In this document: positions 1-13,546 of the stretch, one piece after another
Position numbering within the stretch: the stretch's first letter is position 1
Layout of the letters: every line of letters begins with the position of its first letter
NCBI GenBank assembly: GCA_037074615.1
Contig: CM073562.1
Coordinates: 7,611,001-7,675,000 of the forward strand
DNA: 64,000 bases
Source of the DNA: Leucaena leucocephala
Taxonomy: Eukaryota; Streptophyta; Magnoliopsida; Fabales; Fabaceae
Direction of reading: 5' to 3'
Position numbers and translations under genes: made by a program
The notes under the pieces: generated by a model
Told to the model about the DNA's origin: nothing
What the model saw: only the letters and a program-made list of their open reading frames with translations
The model's database searches: none

Positions 1-766
1 CCTTAAATAAAATTTTCAAATTTCATATATGAAAAAAAATTAATGTTCAGAATTACCCTTATTACATTCAACAAACTCAAATATCACTATGTAATACTCC
101 CTCGGATCCTTAGTATAAAACAAAGGATAAGAGACCCAATTTGGAGGATCCAAATGGGTTTTACATTGGGGAAAAACAAAAAGAACACGAAAACAACCAC
201 AATATTACAATCCACGTCAGCAATCCCAGCCTTGCATGATCTGTGCAACTAGATGTAGTTGGAGCTTGATACTTGAAGACAATGAGTGTCCCCAACGCAT
301 CCGGAGTTCGACATTCCGATCCACCTAACCTGTTGAAGGCGAACACGAGAACAATAATTTCCCCGTAGTGGAAATTTGTTTGGTGCAGCGACATTAGAAG
401 CAGTGAAAGTGAACCTGTGAACCTGAGAGCAGAAAGGGGCCAACAGCTCTGTAATTTAGTGATATGAAAGTTTTTCCCTAAATAGGACATCACTTGTTCG
501 ATCTGCTTATAATTTCATGCCATTAGTCTCTTGTTTCAACAATGCCAGGAGCAACCATTGCTTGAATGTTAGCCACATCACTATCTTCCTCGGACCATGA
601 AGTTGCAACCCGCAAACCAGAATTTAATGGAGTAAAGCTTTCTTTTATTTGGAAAATTAGTACTTCAACTCCTTTTCTGAAAAGGATCTATAGCAACAAG
701 AAGTTCCAAAATAAGATTTTCATGGAAAAGCAGTTGTTTCTAGTTAGAGAGATAAAGGACAAAGGA

Positions 767-773
<7 letters not shown>

Positions 774-798
<25 letters not shown>
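774..798. repeat. (TG)n microsatellite
   Basis: Uninterrupted TG dinucleotide run of about 12 units. A related, imperfect TG/GGTG run lies at about 1424-1453. Confidence 0.9.
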
Positions 799-991
799 AT
801 AAGGGTCCAGAATTTGTAAATCATGTTTAAAGTGTGCATGCTGTCTTGGATGTGTGGAAGCCATGAAAGATTCTTCAGTGGATTTTTTTCCTATACGGTA
901 AAGGATGCACACGTACCTCAGGGGTGGCAAAACTATTAAGCCTTCGTTCTCTGTTTATAAGAACCTTTTTAAAATTCATGTGTACTAAGTA

Positions 992-1226
992 ATCCCACTT
1001 TCAAATTTTAAGAACTAATTAATTTTTTAGGATAAATTTAAAAAGTTAAATAAATCAGTTAATTGTAACTAATATAAGAGTTAATTGATTAATTTACATA
1101 GATTGAAGAGTATATAATATAAATTTATCTTGAGAAGTTAGATTTGACCATATTTAACCGATTTATTTAGTTTATTAAATCTATCTAAAAAAGTCAACTT
1201 ACTCTTATAATTAGATCTAGAGGGAG
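992..1226. mobile_element. Stowaway-like (Tc1/mariner) MITE, family X copy 1
   Basis: About 235 bp flanked by TA on both sides. The right end read inward is CTCCCTCTAGATCTAATTAT, and the left end is a decayed match. The second copy at 50931-51167 shares both terminal sequences and the AT-rich interior (AAGAG/TTAATTAATTTTTT). TA target sites with CTCCCTC ends are typical of plant Stowaway MITEs. It has no coding capacity. Confidence 0.6.
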
Positions 1227-1604
1227 TAATTTATTTATATAGATTAGAGCTTTATATTGAATGGATAAGAAATAATTAATTAACTTTATTTACTAATCAA
1301 TATTCCAACAATTAAAGATGCAAAATCCTTCATATAATCTTGTCAATTTAGACCATTTTTCTTCAATAGAGAAAAAGCTCCCCAGAGCTACTAAATATAT
1401 CAAAATTAAATTAGCTTATATATATATGTGTGTGTGGGTGTGGGTGTGTGTGTACCAAAATGACATTTGGGAACTAGCAAGTTAATTGGTTTCTTCCCAA
1501 ATATAATTGTGTGAAAAAGCATGCATGTAAAAATTCTGTCAAATTAGTCAGTATTCCCTTCCTGCTTGTATTCTTAATCCCATGTTTTGTTTCAAAAAAA
1601 GATA

Positions 1605-1875
1605 TTCCCTCGTGTTTTTAATATAAGAGCTAGTTAAGAGATTAGATTTGATTCTAAATATAAGACCTCAATCAACTTTGTCACATAAATTTATAATTTT
1701 TTCAAAGTATCCCTATATGATTACACTTATTAAGGGGTTTCTATTAAGGATAATTCAAATACATATGATTAAATGGAGTATTTTAGGGAAATCAATATAC
1801 AATCATTATAAATAATGAATCTTCTTAATCTATCAAAATTAGTTAAGTAGATCTTATATTAAAGATTGAAGGTAG
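1605..1875. mobile_element. Stowaway-like MITE, family Y copy 1
   Basis: TA-flanked element of about 271 bp. The left end is TTCCCTCGTGTTTTTAATAT, and the right end read inward is CTACCTTCAATCTTTAATAT. The interior (TATAAGACCTC, ATATGATTACA, TTTCTATTAAG) recurs at about 48735-49010, so this is a second MITE family. A partial extra terminus (CTTATATTAAGGACTAA) follows at about 1887-1914. Confidence 0.5.
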
Positions 1876-2837
1876 TAATTATCTAACTCTTATATTAAGG
1901 ACTAAATGTAGTAAAAAAAAAGAAAAAAAAGGGGGTTAAAAATGAGCCTCCAACCATTCTTGCAAAACTAGTCAATCAAATCCTATAACCGCATCCTCAA
2001 GTTGGCCATATTATTCACGATTTGTCAACAGCATAGCTTTTTTTTTTTTAATTAAATTTTATAATATATCTCAATTATTGTTATTGAAGAAAAAAAGCAA
2101 GACTGGGTCGTGTCGTCAAGCAAAAATCCCTACACCCTAAAGGAGGATCATTGAAAAATCCTGATGTTCAAGTGATCATAATTTGCTTGGTAGGCAACCC
2201 AATTGACAACGTTGTTCGTTTGTCTGCAAAACTTGATTGAGGATGACAATTCAGTAAACATTATTGACTCGCTAATCTTCCTGATGCAAACCTAAAGAAG
2301 GATAAGGGTCTAGCAGAAATTACTTATTTTTTGAGACCCCGTTATAAGTTCTATTGTTTTGTTTTTGATTGGAAAAATAATCCAACCAAATGTTCGTTAC
2401 GGATGCCATTGATGACTTCTACAGAGTCGCCAGTAAACTTTTCTTTCAATGCCTTCATGTATGGCCAATAGTTAATATTTGTCTCAAACTGTAAGCTGTT
2501 TTTTAGCTTTGTTCTTAGCTTGATATTATGTATCTGGAAAAATTGCTAAAAAAGAGCAAATTTCCCTTCCTCAGGATTAAAAGTTTTATTTGCAGTCTTG
2601 ACTTGAACTGCGATGAATGGTTTTCCACCACGAGGATGGGGAGACAGTTCCAAAGAGGCGAATTGTCATGCAAATTAGTGAGCTGATCAGGAATGCAATC
2701 CAGGTTTGACAGCTTTCCGATTCCACCTGAGTGCCTGTAGCAGTAACTATCAAGCTTAATGAATGATGTTGATACCTCAATGCTCACTATCTTATATCTT
2801 CCATCTTGTCCCTAAACAAAATCTGAAAGCCATGGAA

Positions 2838-2838
2838 T

Positions 2839-2903
<65 letters not shown>
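2838..2903. repeat. Compound microsatellite (CT)n-(CTAT)n-(AT)n
   Basis: A CT run passes into CTAT tetranucleotides and then into an AT run of more than 30 bp. Confidence 0.9.
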
Positions 2904-2905
<2 letters not shown>

Positions 2906-4265
2906 AATCCTTAATATAAAACTTATTTAATTAAATAAAAAATTAATTAAATTATCTAATATAATATTTTTTTAATATACACTTATAATCTTTATTAACC
3001 ATCTCACTTATTTCTTATTTAATTATTATTAAAATAATATAAAAAAGAGTAATTTTAAAAAATATTTATAAATAATAAAATAAATTTTATATTTAAATTT
3101 AAAATTAACACTCAAATCATATATTAAAAATTAAAAAAACATATATATTATAATTTTAAACTTTCATTTTAGATAAAAGTTTTATTGCTAGAAACGTCTA
3201 TAAATGCCACCTTCCCCCTAAAGATTCTGAACCGCAATCTGAGACCAGATCATACAATGTCGTAAATTTTTCAAATCCTGAATCCAACATAACATATCAA
3301 ATGAAAACACTACATCTTGTAGTATCTCAAGGTGGCGTACCATCCGCCAGATTGAGCTAGAAACCTAAAATTCAATATTGAGGAAATATCGCACAGCGGA
3401 AAGGCATGTATCTTAAAACGTCCAGCTCAATATTGTACAGACACCATTTTATAGTCTCAAAAATTCCCGTTATCGGAGATAGCAAATAAATAATAAAAAG
3501 ACAACTAAGAAACAGTCGGCTTTACAGATTACTGGATGGAAATGCAAATTACAAGCTAATAATAATTCATACCTATTCCTAGTTATAATAAAAGTAACAG
3601 TACAGGGCTCACTGAACATCGTAGTTGTCGATATATCTTGATCTTTCAACCTTGAGCCATTATAAGTACAGAAGATTATGTTCATGCTGAAAAAAAATTG
3701 TGAAAACTTGGCGACTTTGCAATCTGTAAGAATCTGGGAGACATTAAAGTTTAGGACAGCACCGTTGAAGTTTTTATTTACTTGTCTCAGAGACAGTGCA
3801 GATCACATCTGTTAAAGAATATAACCATTTTAATAGACCAAGTCTTACTTCTTGCGTGCCTTATTTTTATTAACCTTAACATATTTACGACCAGACTGGT
3901 CGCCACCACCAGTACCTAATGAGAAACTCCCTGCAACATTGAATTCTAGACTACCAGAAGCCTGAAATGGAGATGGGCTCTGAGGAGCAATATTCTGCTG
4001 AGTTCCAAACTGGAAGGGTCTAGCCCCCAACGGAGCTGGTGCTCCAAAAACAGAATTTTATTGAGGCGGGGCAGGTTGTTGACCAACTGCAAGAGTCGCA
4101 GGAGTCAGAGGTGTAGATGATTGAACTGGATCCTCTGCCATACTGTCTTCCATACTCATATGTTCATTATTAGGAGCTTGAGAAAACAGGATTAGGATTA
4201 CCAAAAACAGGCTGTGTGGAAGTAGGCGTTGCAGCTGAAGTAAATGAGAAAATAGAACTTGATGA

Positions 4266-4560
4266 TGCATTGAGTGATGATCCAAACATGGGCGTGCTAG
4301 TAGTGGGCCAAACATGGGTGTGCTGGAAGTGGAAGCAGTAGCAGTGGTAGATCCAAAAATGGGTGTGCTAGAAGTGGCAGAAACAGAAGCAGTGGTTGAT
4401 CCAAATATGGGTGTACTAGTACTTGAAGCAACAGAAGCAGCGGATGATCCAAACATGGGTGTGCTAGTAGTTGAAGAAACTGAAGAAGTGAATGATCCAA
4501 ACATAAGAGGGCTAGCAGTTGAAGCAATAGAAGCAGTGGATGATCCAAACATGGGGGAAC
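4266..4560 (-). repeat. 48-bp FG-coding minisatellite inside the nucleoporin
   Basis: About six tandem 48-bp units, each encoding 16 residues of the form MFGSS-A-S-AS-TSTP, i.e. one FG motif per unit. The last unit in coding direction is shortened: adjacent ATG-FG starts at 4288-4290 and 4314-4316 (plus coordinates) are 26 bp apart instead of 48. That 22-bp loss puts the downstream coding sequence out of frame. Confidence 0.8.
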
Positions 4561-5201
4561 TATAAGTAGACGAAACAGAACCACTGGATACTCCAAAGGA
4601 AGAGCCAGACGATGTATGGAATGTGGAACTGAATGGAGACTTGTTGTTCTGCCAATTGGAAGCCCCAAACAAAATAGATGCTGCCCCACCGTTAGAGCTA
4701 CTAGTGTTGGCTGTTGAAGGGGAAGCAGAGGTGCTAAGCCCAATGAAGGAGCCAAAACTAAAAGCATCTGTCCCTGAACTAGATGGCTATTGAACTCCCT
4801 GAAGAAAAAGATGTATTCCCGCTCAACAGCAGATGATCCAAAAGGAATTGACTGGCTATGAGTAGAAGTTGCAAATACACTTGTGGCAGAACCCTGGGTA
4901 CCAGGCAGAGATGTGCTTGAACTGAATAAAGAACCCTGAGATTGACTATTTACAGTTGTCATTGCCGAGGAACTGAGCCCAAAAATGCTGTTCCCTGTGG
5001 CCCCAAAAGCAGCAGCAGATGAGCTACCAAAAGCAGAACCGCCTAGAGTACCAGACCCCATATCCTGCTTTCCAGAAGATGACACGGGTAAATCTGTCAT
5101 CAAGTTGAGAGAGGATCCAAATTTGAAAAAGGATGGGGTTTGTGAAGATGCAGCTACTGAGGAGGAAGTGCTATTAGTACTGGATGCAAAAGTAACCCCT
5201 T

Positions 5202-5211
5202 GGGGGGGGGG
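5202..5211. repeat. G10 homopolymer in nucleoporin exon
   Basis: Run of ten G (C10 in the coding strand), within a proline-coding stretch (NTPPP..). The family-like frames on either side differ by one base, so the run is the likely site of a frameshift or of a base-calling error. Confidence 0.8.
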
Positions 5212-8200
5212 TGTTGTGTGATAGTTGTCCTACAGCTGCCAGAGGAAGCTGCAGTGACAGCACTGCTTCTGCTGGCTCCAAGGAATGAGTAACTGAACAC
5301 ATCTTGGCTAGTAAAATTATTTGAAATGGAAGTTGGAAAAGTAGAAAATGAAGTTTCTGAAGCAGGAGGGCAATTATTTTGATTTAAACTTTGGCCAAAA
5401 AGAGAATATACTAGTGGGTGACGTCAATAGTGATGTTGATGCCGCAGATGAAACGGCCATTTCAGGTGATTGAGCAAGAAACTCCAGAATTCACGTTGGT
5501 CTTGGCATCTGCATTATCAGATGCAGGAACTTTCGGCATAGATTCAGTTGCACCAGTGACAGTTGAGCTGAATATAAAAAGACATTTAGTAAATGAATGA
5601 TCTTGATGCTTCAATGGACATAATTTATTCAATTTATATAATGCAGTAAATTAAAAATAAACTGAAGAACAAGACAATTTAGACACGACAGATCAGATAT
5701 GGTCATATTGCTATATAACGAAAAACTCACCTTCAAATATAACTGAACCAAACCGAACCAAACCAAACAAGATGGCCTTAAAAACTCAAGATAATAACAT
5801 CAATGAATTTATGAATTGATGTAAGATTATATATGAAAAGAAAATTTATTACAAATCATAATATGGTTAAGGAGCCAAAGGTTGTACCTAGGCCCCCCAA
5901 AAAAGGCAGAAGTGCGCAAGAAATAATGACCTAAAACGCTATTATAGCAAGAAAATTGAAGGGTAGAAAAGCTCAATGAAAGAAAAGGCATGCCCTTGAT
6001 GAATTTCCTCACATACAATAATCTATACCTCCACTCATACAATAATCTAATATCTCCACTAACGATAAGTAAAACTACGTTAATTTATTATATTAGAACC
6101 AACTAAATGAATCCAGTAAGTTGGCATCTTATTTCTCATAAAATACAAAATGTCAACTCCAGACTGACTTGGAAAGATCCCAAAGTGCCCATCTCCTCCT
6201 TGCACAAATCGTACAATAAATTATATTCTAATAAAATAGAAAAGAGGAAGAACTGAAAAACTCCAACAAATAATGAAATTAACAATGGTATAACATAAAG
6301 ATTATTTAAGAAAATATTTACCCAAAGCAATCGAATAGTACCTGACTGATTTCCCCAGCTTTCAGTCAGAAGCAGCCCCAAATTTCATAACAGATTCAGC
6401 ACCAACAAGAGAAAAGGAGGTCAAAGGCATTTTGCTGGACCTTATCAAAATTTTTGTCAGCACCAAAGTTAAATATTAGAGCATCAGCCACAGACTCCTT
6501 CGATGAAACAATTTTATCTCTAAAATTAAATAGTGAACCAGCTTTCCTGACTCCTTTGATGGAGCTTCAATAGATGTTACTTCTGTAGAGGAAGCCACTT
6601 TACTTCCAAAACTGGACAAGGGAGGAGCCACAACTGATCCATTTAGTTAAGTAGATTTACCAGAACCAAAGATTGACTCTCTGGCTGCTGCAACTGTGAC
6701 TCCATCTGGCTTAAAAGTTAGAGCAGCTGAAGATGAAATTGTAGAGGTTGATAAACCAACCTTTTCACCAACTATGGACCCATCTCCAGTACCATTAGGG
6801 GTCTGGACATCTACTCTGGGACTTTTGAATGAGATTGCCACAGGTGATGCAGTCAGCACCTCCTTTGTAACGGTTTAAGTAGCAACAGCTTTCTTGGCCA
6901 CAATGGTAGAGTCCGTCATTTGTTTCTCAGAGGTGAAAGATGACACAGCCCCATGTGGATAGACATCATCATCCAGATCCAGAAACTCCTTTGAGAAAGA
7001 GAAGAAAGTTAATGGACATGACCAGAGGTTAGACCATTTTCTCTACTAATAAACTACTACTCAAAAGCTAAAGGACCTAGACCCTCAAGTGCCATCAAGC
7101 ATAGGATCTAAAAGAAGTTCTTTCTGAAGAAATGTTCAAGACAAGTACAAAAATAACTTTAAATGCTGCAATACACAAATATCACATAAATTAACTACTC
7201 AAGTACAAAATTCAATCATAGATGTTCAACATGAATTATGATAAATAATCCATAAGAGTTCAAGTCCACGCCCAAAAAGATGTGATAACCCTGAAATTCT
7301 CATAACATTATACATCTATTCAGTATATAATTTATTTATCATGCCAATTCAAGCATGCATATAAAGAAAATTTATCAGAACGAAATTTAGAAGATACCCA
7401 ATTAACTTAAATAAACAAGTTTGGCAAGACAGCCAGAGGTAGACTTAACATTTTATTGGAACAGCAATCAATTGCACTGGGTCAGCATATTTTAAATCCA
7501 TTACTTCCGTCTTGGCTTTCAAATGCATTTTCAGAAAGTAAAGAATAGATAGCAGGAATGAAGAAAACTGAGATTTCAATCAGGTAGCTAAGGTGCGTAC
7601 AAGGCTGAAGGAGCCTCCCTTCAATCATCAGCATCAGCAGGTGAAGGCCCCTCCTCGCACCTCACCTCAGCAACCTAGGTATGCCTTTTAGCACATTTAA
7701 CATCACTACTTCCCAGAACAAGAACATCCGATGAATAGCCAATTTTAAAATATCAAGATTAGGTTATTCTAGAAAAACCCTTGATTCATGAAGTCATGCA
7801 AATCTTCATGCCTCGTGCACTCATACAGAATGCCCTACCCTTTTGTGGAGGATGAGAAACAGGCTTCACCATAGAAGAATCCACCGATTGTGCACTAGAT
7901 ACAATTTCTTTCCTTGGTATTGAAGCATCAGCATCAATAATTGGACCTAAGCCAACAGAAGCAACAAGCTTTAATGGATCATGTTCAGGCTTCTCCTTTG
8001 GTGAAGTCAACTTGTTAGCATCAGCTGACAAATTCTCATTTGTTATCTCACATGTGATCAAGAAATTTTCATGAATCTACAGTTTCCATACTTCTAAGTG
8101 CCTTTCCCTGTAACATGGATGGTGACAACTTTGCTGGTGAATTATCCTTATCCATTGGCAGCTTCAATTCAGATGCTTTTTCCTTAGGGAACACCAACTT

Positions 8201-11200
8201 GTCAAGCTGAAGCATTTTTGAGGCCATCTCACTTGATTTGGAGGATATATGAGGAACACTTGTACTAGGAATTGTGTCATTTATATATTCTGATGACAAT
8301 TTCTTATCACTATGCTTAGCTTCATTAAACGGAAGAGGCTTATGCATTATAGATGAGAGAGGTTGAGCAGGGTCTGCACGAACTCCACTCTTAATAATAG
8401 ATAGAGGGCTGTCCGAAACAGATGCACTCTAGCCTCTAGAAGCTATAAGATTAGACTTCCGATGGATTATGTGAATATGACCAAGAGTTCCTATATCATT
8501 ATCCAACACAGAACTCATTCGTTTTAATGCCTCCATATTAGAAATTTTCCAGTGAGAAACTGACAGGACATTCGTCTATTTTCACTTGTAGAGTAAGACT
8601 TGTACCGTTTTCTTAGATCCAGAAAGCAAGTCATGATCCAGTTCAGATTGAGCTGAAGATGAAGGCCCACCTTCAACTGGAAGTCGAACAACACCCTGGA
8701 TTTTAGGCAACAAAATAAGAAGTTTGGCATTAAGAAACAAAATAATCCAACAAATCAATAAGTAAAACGCAAACCTTTGGTGGAAGTTGGATAAACCCTG
8801 GCATGAGTTGTTCGAGCCATACTATATATTGCAGACCTGCCTCGAGATCTTGGTGTCACAAATCCATTTTCATGAAGCTTATCATGGCTAGAAGCCCTCA
8901 GAACAATGGACATAATAGGGGATTTTTGAGGGACAGATTGACTGCTCAGAAGAAATGGATCCTCCCCAAGAGAAAGACTTTGTGAGTTTAAATTTGATGA
9001 GGATAACTTGGAAGGCCTACTTCCCATGTAAGCCTTTGCAACCTCTGCAGGGGAAGCAACATCCTTATCAATGACCTGTGGCACATATTTATAACAAAAT
9101 CAGTAAAAATCCCATCTGTAAATAACCATCAAGCATATATGACAAAATACGCAAAAGCTAATTCTCATACACTCGAAGTAACAAATGGAGCTGAAACAAG
9201 ACAATCTTCAATCCCATTTTTTTAGTGCCGGAGAATTGGAGTACTCTTCCTTCTGTTCACGAGACAAAATTAGATCTGAAGTAACCACTTCAATCCTCTT
9301 TTCTTCTGTGACAGGTGAATCCACAGTTTTTGAATGCAAAAGTGCTGTCAAATGATCAATTTCAGATCTGTGGAATAATGGAAAATTATAGTATCACATA
9401 GAGACTCGATAAATAAACTTAACCCAAAACGCATACCACCCAAAATACAAAATTTCACCAACAAATATAATTATTATCAATGTAAACTAACAAGCTACAA
9501 TATTCATAACTCATGAAAGCAATTCATTTCTCAAACTTTGCGCAACACAGAACTCACACTAGTTATGTACTTTATGTGATTAAGTAAAGAAGTAAATTAT
9601 ACAAATTATATAATATGAAATACAACTGAATATTTACCACAGACTATTCAAACTAAGTCAGCTGGTAGAACTATTAAAGTAGAAAAATCCAAGTCATCAG
9701 AACACTGATTCCCTAATAAATCAAGAGGGAGCACCAATGTAAACAATCCTATACATAATATGTGAGAGAATATAAATTTCAAAATCAAGTCAACTAGACT
9801 GAGACCATTAAAACTGCCAGTTCAGTCTATATCAAACTATAAACCATCATAATCAGCAACTTCAGAACTTATTTGGTTATCCATTCTACCCATGTGGAAG
9901 ATCACAAACATCAAATAACATATTCACAGGTTCTTCGCATATTTCCATTATACTGGATGGAAGAGATACAACTCCAGGTTCATCAGGTATGTTCTCTCAT
10001 GAGTCAATATTCCAATTTCTTACTCATTTCAAACCCAACCAAAGAGGAGTTCCTTATTGACAAGCTCACAAGGGAATCCAAAACTCCAAGTTCATACATT
10101 TAAACGACTGTATTCAATATGACGAAGAACATATTGTAGGCTCTTATCGGGGTAAAAAACACATTGCAGGCTACCATAACTCTGCTCTATCTCACTGTCT
10201 ACCAATATGCATGTTGTCAAGTCCAACAAGTCGACAGCAGACAAAAGCCCTTATCATCAAGCATTACGTTATTATTAGTCATTATAAACATAGGTTATGT
10301 TCTTCCACCTTGAAGTGTTTCATTATGAAAAGTTTAAAACACTTTGGCAGGAAGGACAGAATTTTATAGCTATATGCAGTCCAAGTACATCATTGGGCTC
10401 TGTAAATGGAGCTCAATTCCCATAATTCTAAAAGGCCACTTACCACATAAAATATTGGCAAAAGGACTGTTTACAGCCAGTAACAGGTGCTATACTCACT
10501 GTTTTATTAAGGGAACAACCTTTTCCATACACGGAAATTGAACAGGCTTGTAACTTTTGTATGCCTCTTTATATCTCTTATATTCTGTTCCATTCTGTTT
10601 GGGAGAATAACCAACATATACACAAGGAAATTGAACAGTCTTGTAACATTTGTATGCCTCTTCATATCTCTTTTATTCTGTTCCATTGGATAACCTACAC
10701 TACCACCAATTTGACTATTCTCTAATTATCTAATATGTACATTCAAAGAATCATGAACACATTTTGGAATAATATTTCTTTATTCCAAACGTCTAAGCAT
10801 ATATTGCTTGTGTTAGCAGTGTCAGAGTCAAACATGCAACACAGCTGATAATAAATGTACCCAAGCTTCATAGACAATATGCTCTTCATGCAATATTTCT
10901 TTTTTAAAAAAATATCACAAAAATCAACTATACATCCAATTTAAGATAGCTTATATGGATCTTTTAAAAAGTTTTCCCTTTACTTGCATAGTTGTTCACA
11001 CATCACTAGAATAAAAGAACATGATGTCAAAGAAATATGTAGTGAATACATTTGAAAACTCCACACAGCCGCAAGTTCAACACACAACATTAAAAGCAAA
11101 GCTGCAAAGCATATAAAGCTTGCCTTGTGAAAGTTTTTTGCTTTAGCAGTTTCTCAAGCTTAGTAAATCCACCTCTCTGAACAATTCACTTTATCATCAC

Positions 11201-13546
11201 TTTCACCAACTGCTCCTTGCTGCTTAACAGAAGTATCATTGGTAGCCTATGTTGTATACAACCCTCCAAAAAAAACAAAATAAAAAACCAATAATGACAA
11301 TCACACAAATAATAAATGTTTAACCATCATACGAGGATTGTAAGGAACCACATAAAAAATGTAGATGTTTACAACTACATGACTCAAATATAGTTTGTAA
11401 AACAGCAAAATCCATAATGAAGATTCTTTTATACTGTCAACTAAAACTTACCCCCCAACTCAGGAATGAAATAATAATAATAATATACCACTTATAACTT
11501 CCACCAAGGATCAGCAAACTGTTCATGAACTTAAGAATATAACATATTCAAAGACCAAAAAATAAATTCTTGTTCTGGTCAGTTGCAAAAATCATTTTAC
11601 TTGCAGTCATAACACAATTTTCTCTAGATCCAAGCAATTTGGATGTTTATCACCCCACAAAAACAAATGGAAGCTGTTGAGAAATATTCTAAAATAAAGG
11701 AAGTGCTGAAAAATCATGACTAAGAATCTCATGAGTTGGAGTTTATTCTTTCCCGGCAGTATATAAGATAAGAATTCTTTATCAATATCTATAGGGAGTT
11801 CTTAATCCTCTTAGAGGATTATTTAGATTCAGATTCAGAGTTATCCAGTTTTGCATCAATAAGTAGAGCAGGGCTTTAACTAAGCGGGTTTGCGTGCCTT
11901 AGCAAATGGCATTGAAACATATCAAAAGCATGCATACTTACAATGGTAGCAGCTTCCTGTTGATTATCCCTTACTTCCTGCTCAGCTTCTGCGAAAGAAC
12001 ATACCCATGTAACACATTAGAACAAAAACAAAAGCATGGCGCAGTGTACTTTTATATAGAAGTTCAACTCAACCTAAAAAGCTTAAAAAACCAAAAAGGA
12101 TTAAAAAAGAAAAGTTCGCAATTCATCAGATGACTTAGGCATACATTTACGACAATCTACCACAGTCATAGAAATCGTAATAAGGATAAAAATCATATAT
12201 TTTCCTTAATTATTACTGATGGACATATTATGCCATGTTTCAATTACATGTTCTTGAGAGGAGAGACATTGATACAACAGAAAACAGGAGAATCAAACCT
12301 TGTTCAGTAAATTACATTAATGCGCCAAATGTGGGGCAATTAAAGTCCCACCCAATCAAAGAAACATCCAGTAAGGCAGTGCAATGAACCAGACCAGATT
12401 TTTTAAAGGTTAGACATTCTATGAAAAGATAAGATGTACAGAGCAAGAAGAGATTATTTTCGTCAGCAGGCACTTATGTTAAACTAAGTAGTATCCTTCT
12501 AAATCAAGTAACCAACCGACAAAGAAAGCCTCTAAATTAGTCCTTAAACAATGCAATACAGAAGAACCAAGACCATAATGCCATATACAAAAATATGTGT
12601 ACAAATACAACTATAATAAAGTTTCAGGACAGGAGACGGGTGTTAACTATATGTCAATATCCTCATATATAAGCAGAGAAAACATTTTCCACGAACCTCT
12701 AAGCGAAATGAACTATTAAAAACAACTGCTGACAATACTACTGTAAGTGTTTCATAATAAATTGAAATTTGAAAAGAACCAAACCAATTACCACGGATAA
12801 CAGGACAAAAATGTGGTATACGACAACAAATATCAATTTCAATTATTGGAAACTACCCTTGCTCTTTATAATGCTACTTTGAGAGGTCTTCATTGTGTTA
12901 AACATAATATGAATAAAAATAATTCATTTCAAATGATTAGGTTCAATTAAATTGAATAGAAATAACAAGTTCTCGAGCATTTGTCAATATCGCACAATTA
13001 AGTTACCCGAATTCAAGAAATTCATAATGAAGGAAATAAATAAGTAGTATTACTCGGGAATGATAACAAAGAGGAGAGAAGAAAGAGAAATATGCCTAAC
13101 ATGCAGCCATAAGCAACAACAAATATGATCCCACGACGTCAAAGCCTACACCAATAAAATTCCCACATAAAACCTACCAGAGAAGATTCTTATTCGAAGA
13201 AGCTGCTTATTCCAATGATTGAAGAGGCAACAAAGAAAACTAAAGGATGCAAGCATACAACGAACCTGAAGGTAGCGGGTTTGGCGGAGAGGTAGAAGTA
13301 GAAGGGGGAGGGGCAGGAAGGCGTTTGCGGAAAACAGCATATGGCGCCGGCTGTGATAAGCCTCTGCACCGGATCGACCAGCTTCGAGAACCACCCATAA
13401 TTGCGGCTCGTGGTAGGGTTTCTGAGGGCCGTCGGGGGACGATCATACGGCCTCGTCTGGGTCGTCCAGAAAGGACGCTTCCGGAATTTGCCTCCGGCTC
13501 CCAAACCTCCCCCTTCGGAGGGGTTTCCTTCACGCGCCGTCGCCAT

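Larger units (their letters stand above)
1..3844. other. Intergenic DNA, no gene recognised
   Basis: AT-rich sequence with no reading frame that resembles a known family. Short open frames around 161-493 and 2515-2787 (both minus) have no recognisable motif, signal peptide or splice partner. The segment holds two MITE-like elements, TG-rich and CT/AT microsatellites, and one isolated CTCCCTC-type MITE end near 98. The part from about 3190 to 3844 lies just downstream of the nucleoporin stop codon and may be its 3' UTR. Confidence 0.5.
3845..13546 (-). pseudogene. NUP1: NUP1/NUP136-like FG nucleoporin locus, reading frame broken
   Basis: Plant NUP1/NUP136 is a nuclear-basket nucleoporin that works in mRNA export and nuclear shape. 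Exon 1 (13266-13546) starts MATAREGNP and has GGKFRKRPFW, YDRPPTALRN and the amphipathic SKLVDPVQRLI stretch typical of the family. Later pieces follow in family order: 11942-11989 (EAEQEVRDNQQEA), about 11126-11250 (GGFTKLEKLLKQKTF), about 9190-9370 (IDHLTALLHSK), 8775-9074 (SPAEVAKAYMGSRPS, ENGFVTPRSRGRSAIYSMAR), about 8070-8699 (KSSEMASKMLQLDKL), 7786-8061, about 6400-7000 (FLDLDDD), and a last FG-rich exon ending GRKYVKVNKNKARKK. Damage visible: stops at 4058, 6647, about 6875 and 8429, and frame shifts near 4178, 4300, 4800, 5202, 6400, 6540, 7810, 8065 and 9220. Introns are retained, so it is not a processed copy. Either it is a decaying duplicate, or some indels (several at homopolymers) are sequence errors; the base-substitution stops argue for real decay. 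Confidence 0.8.

Noticed and set aside
161..493. 110-codon minus frame near the left edge
   Set aside because: No recognised motif, and an overlapping alternative frame is equally open; composition gives no support.
4314..4565. 83-codon plus-strand frame with a valine/glutamate-rich repeat
   Set aside because: Antisense reading of the 48-bp FG repeat.
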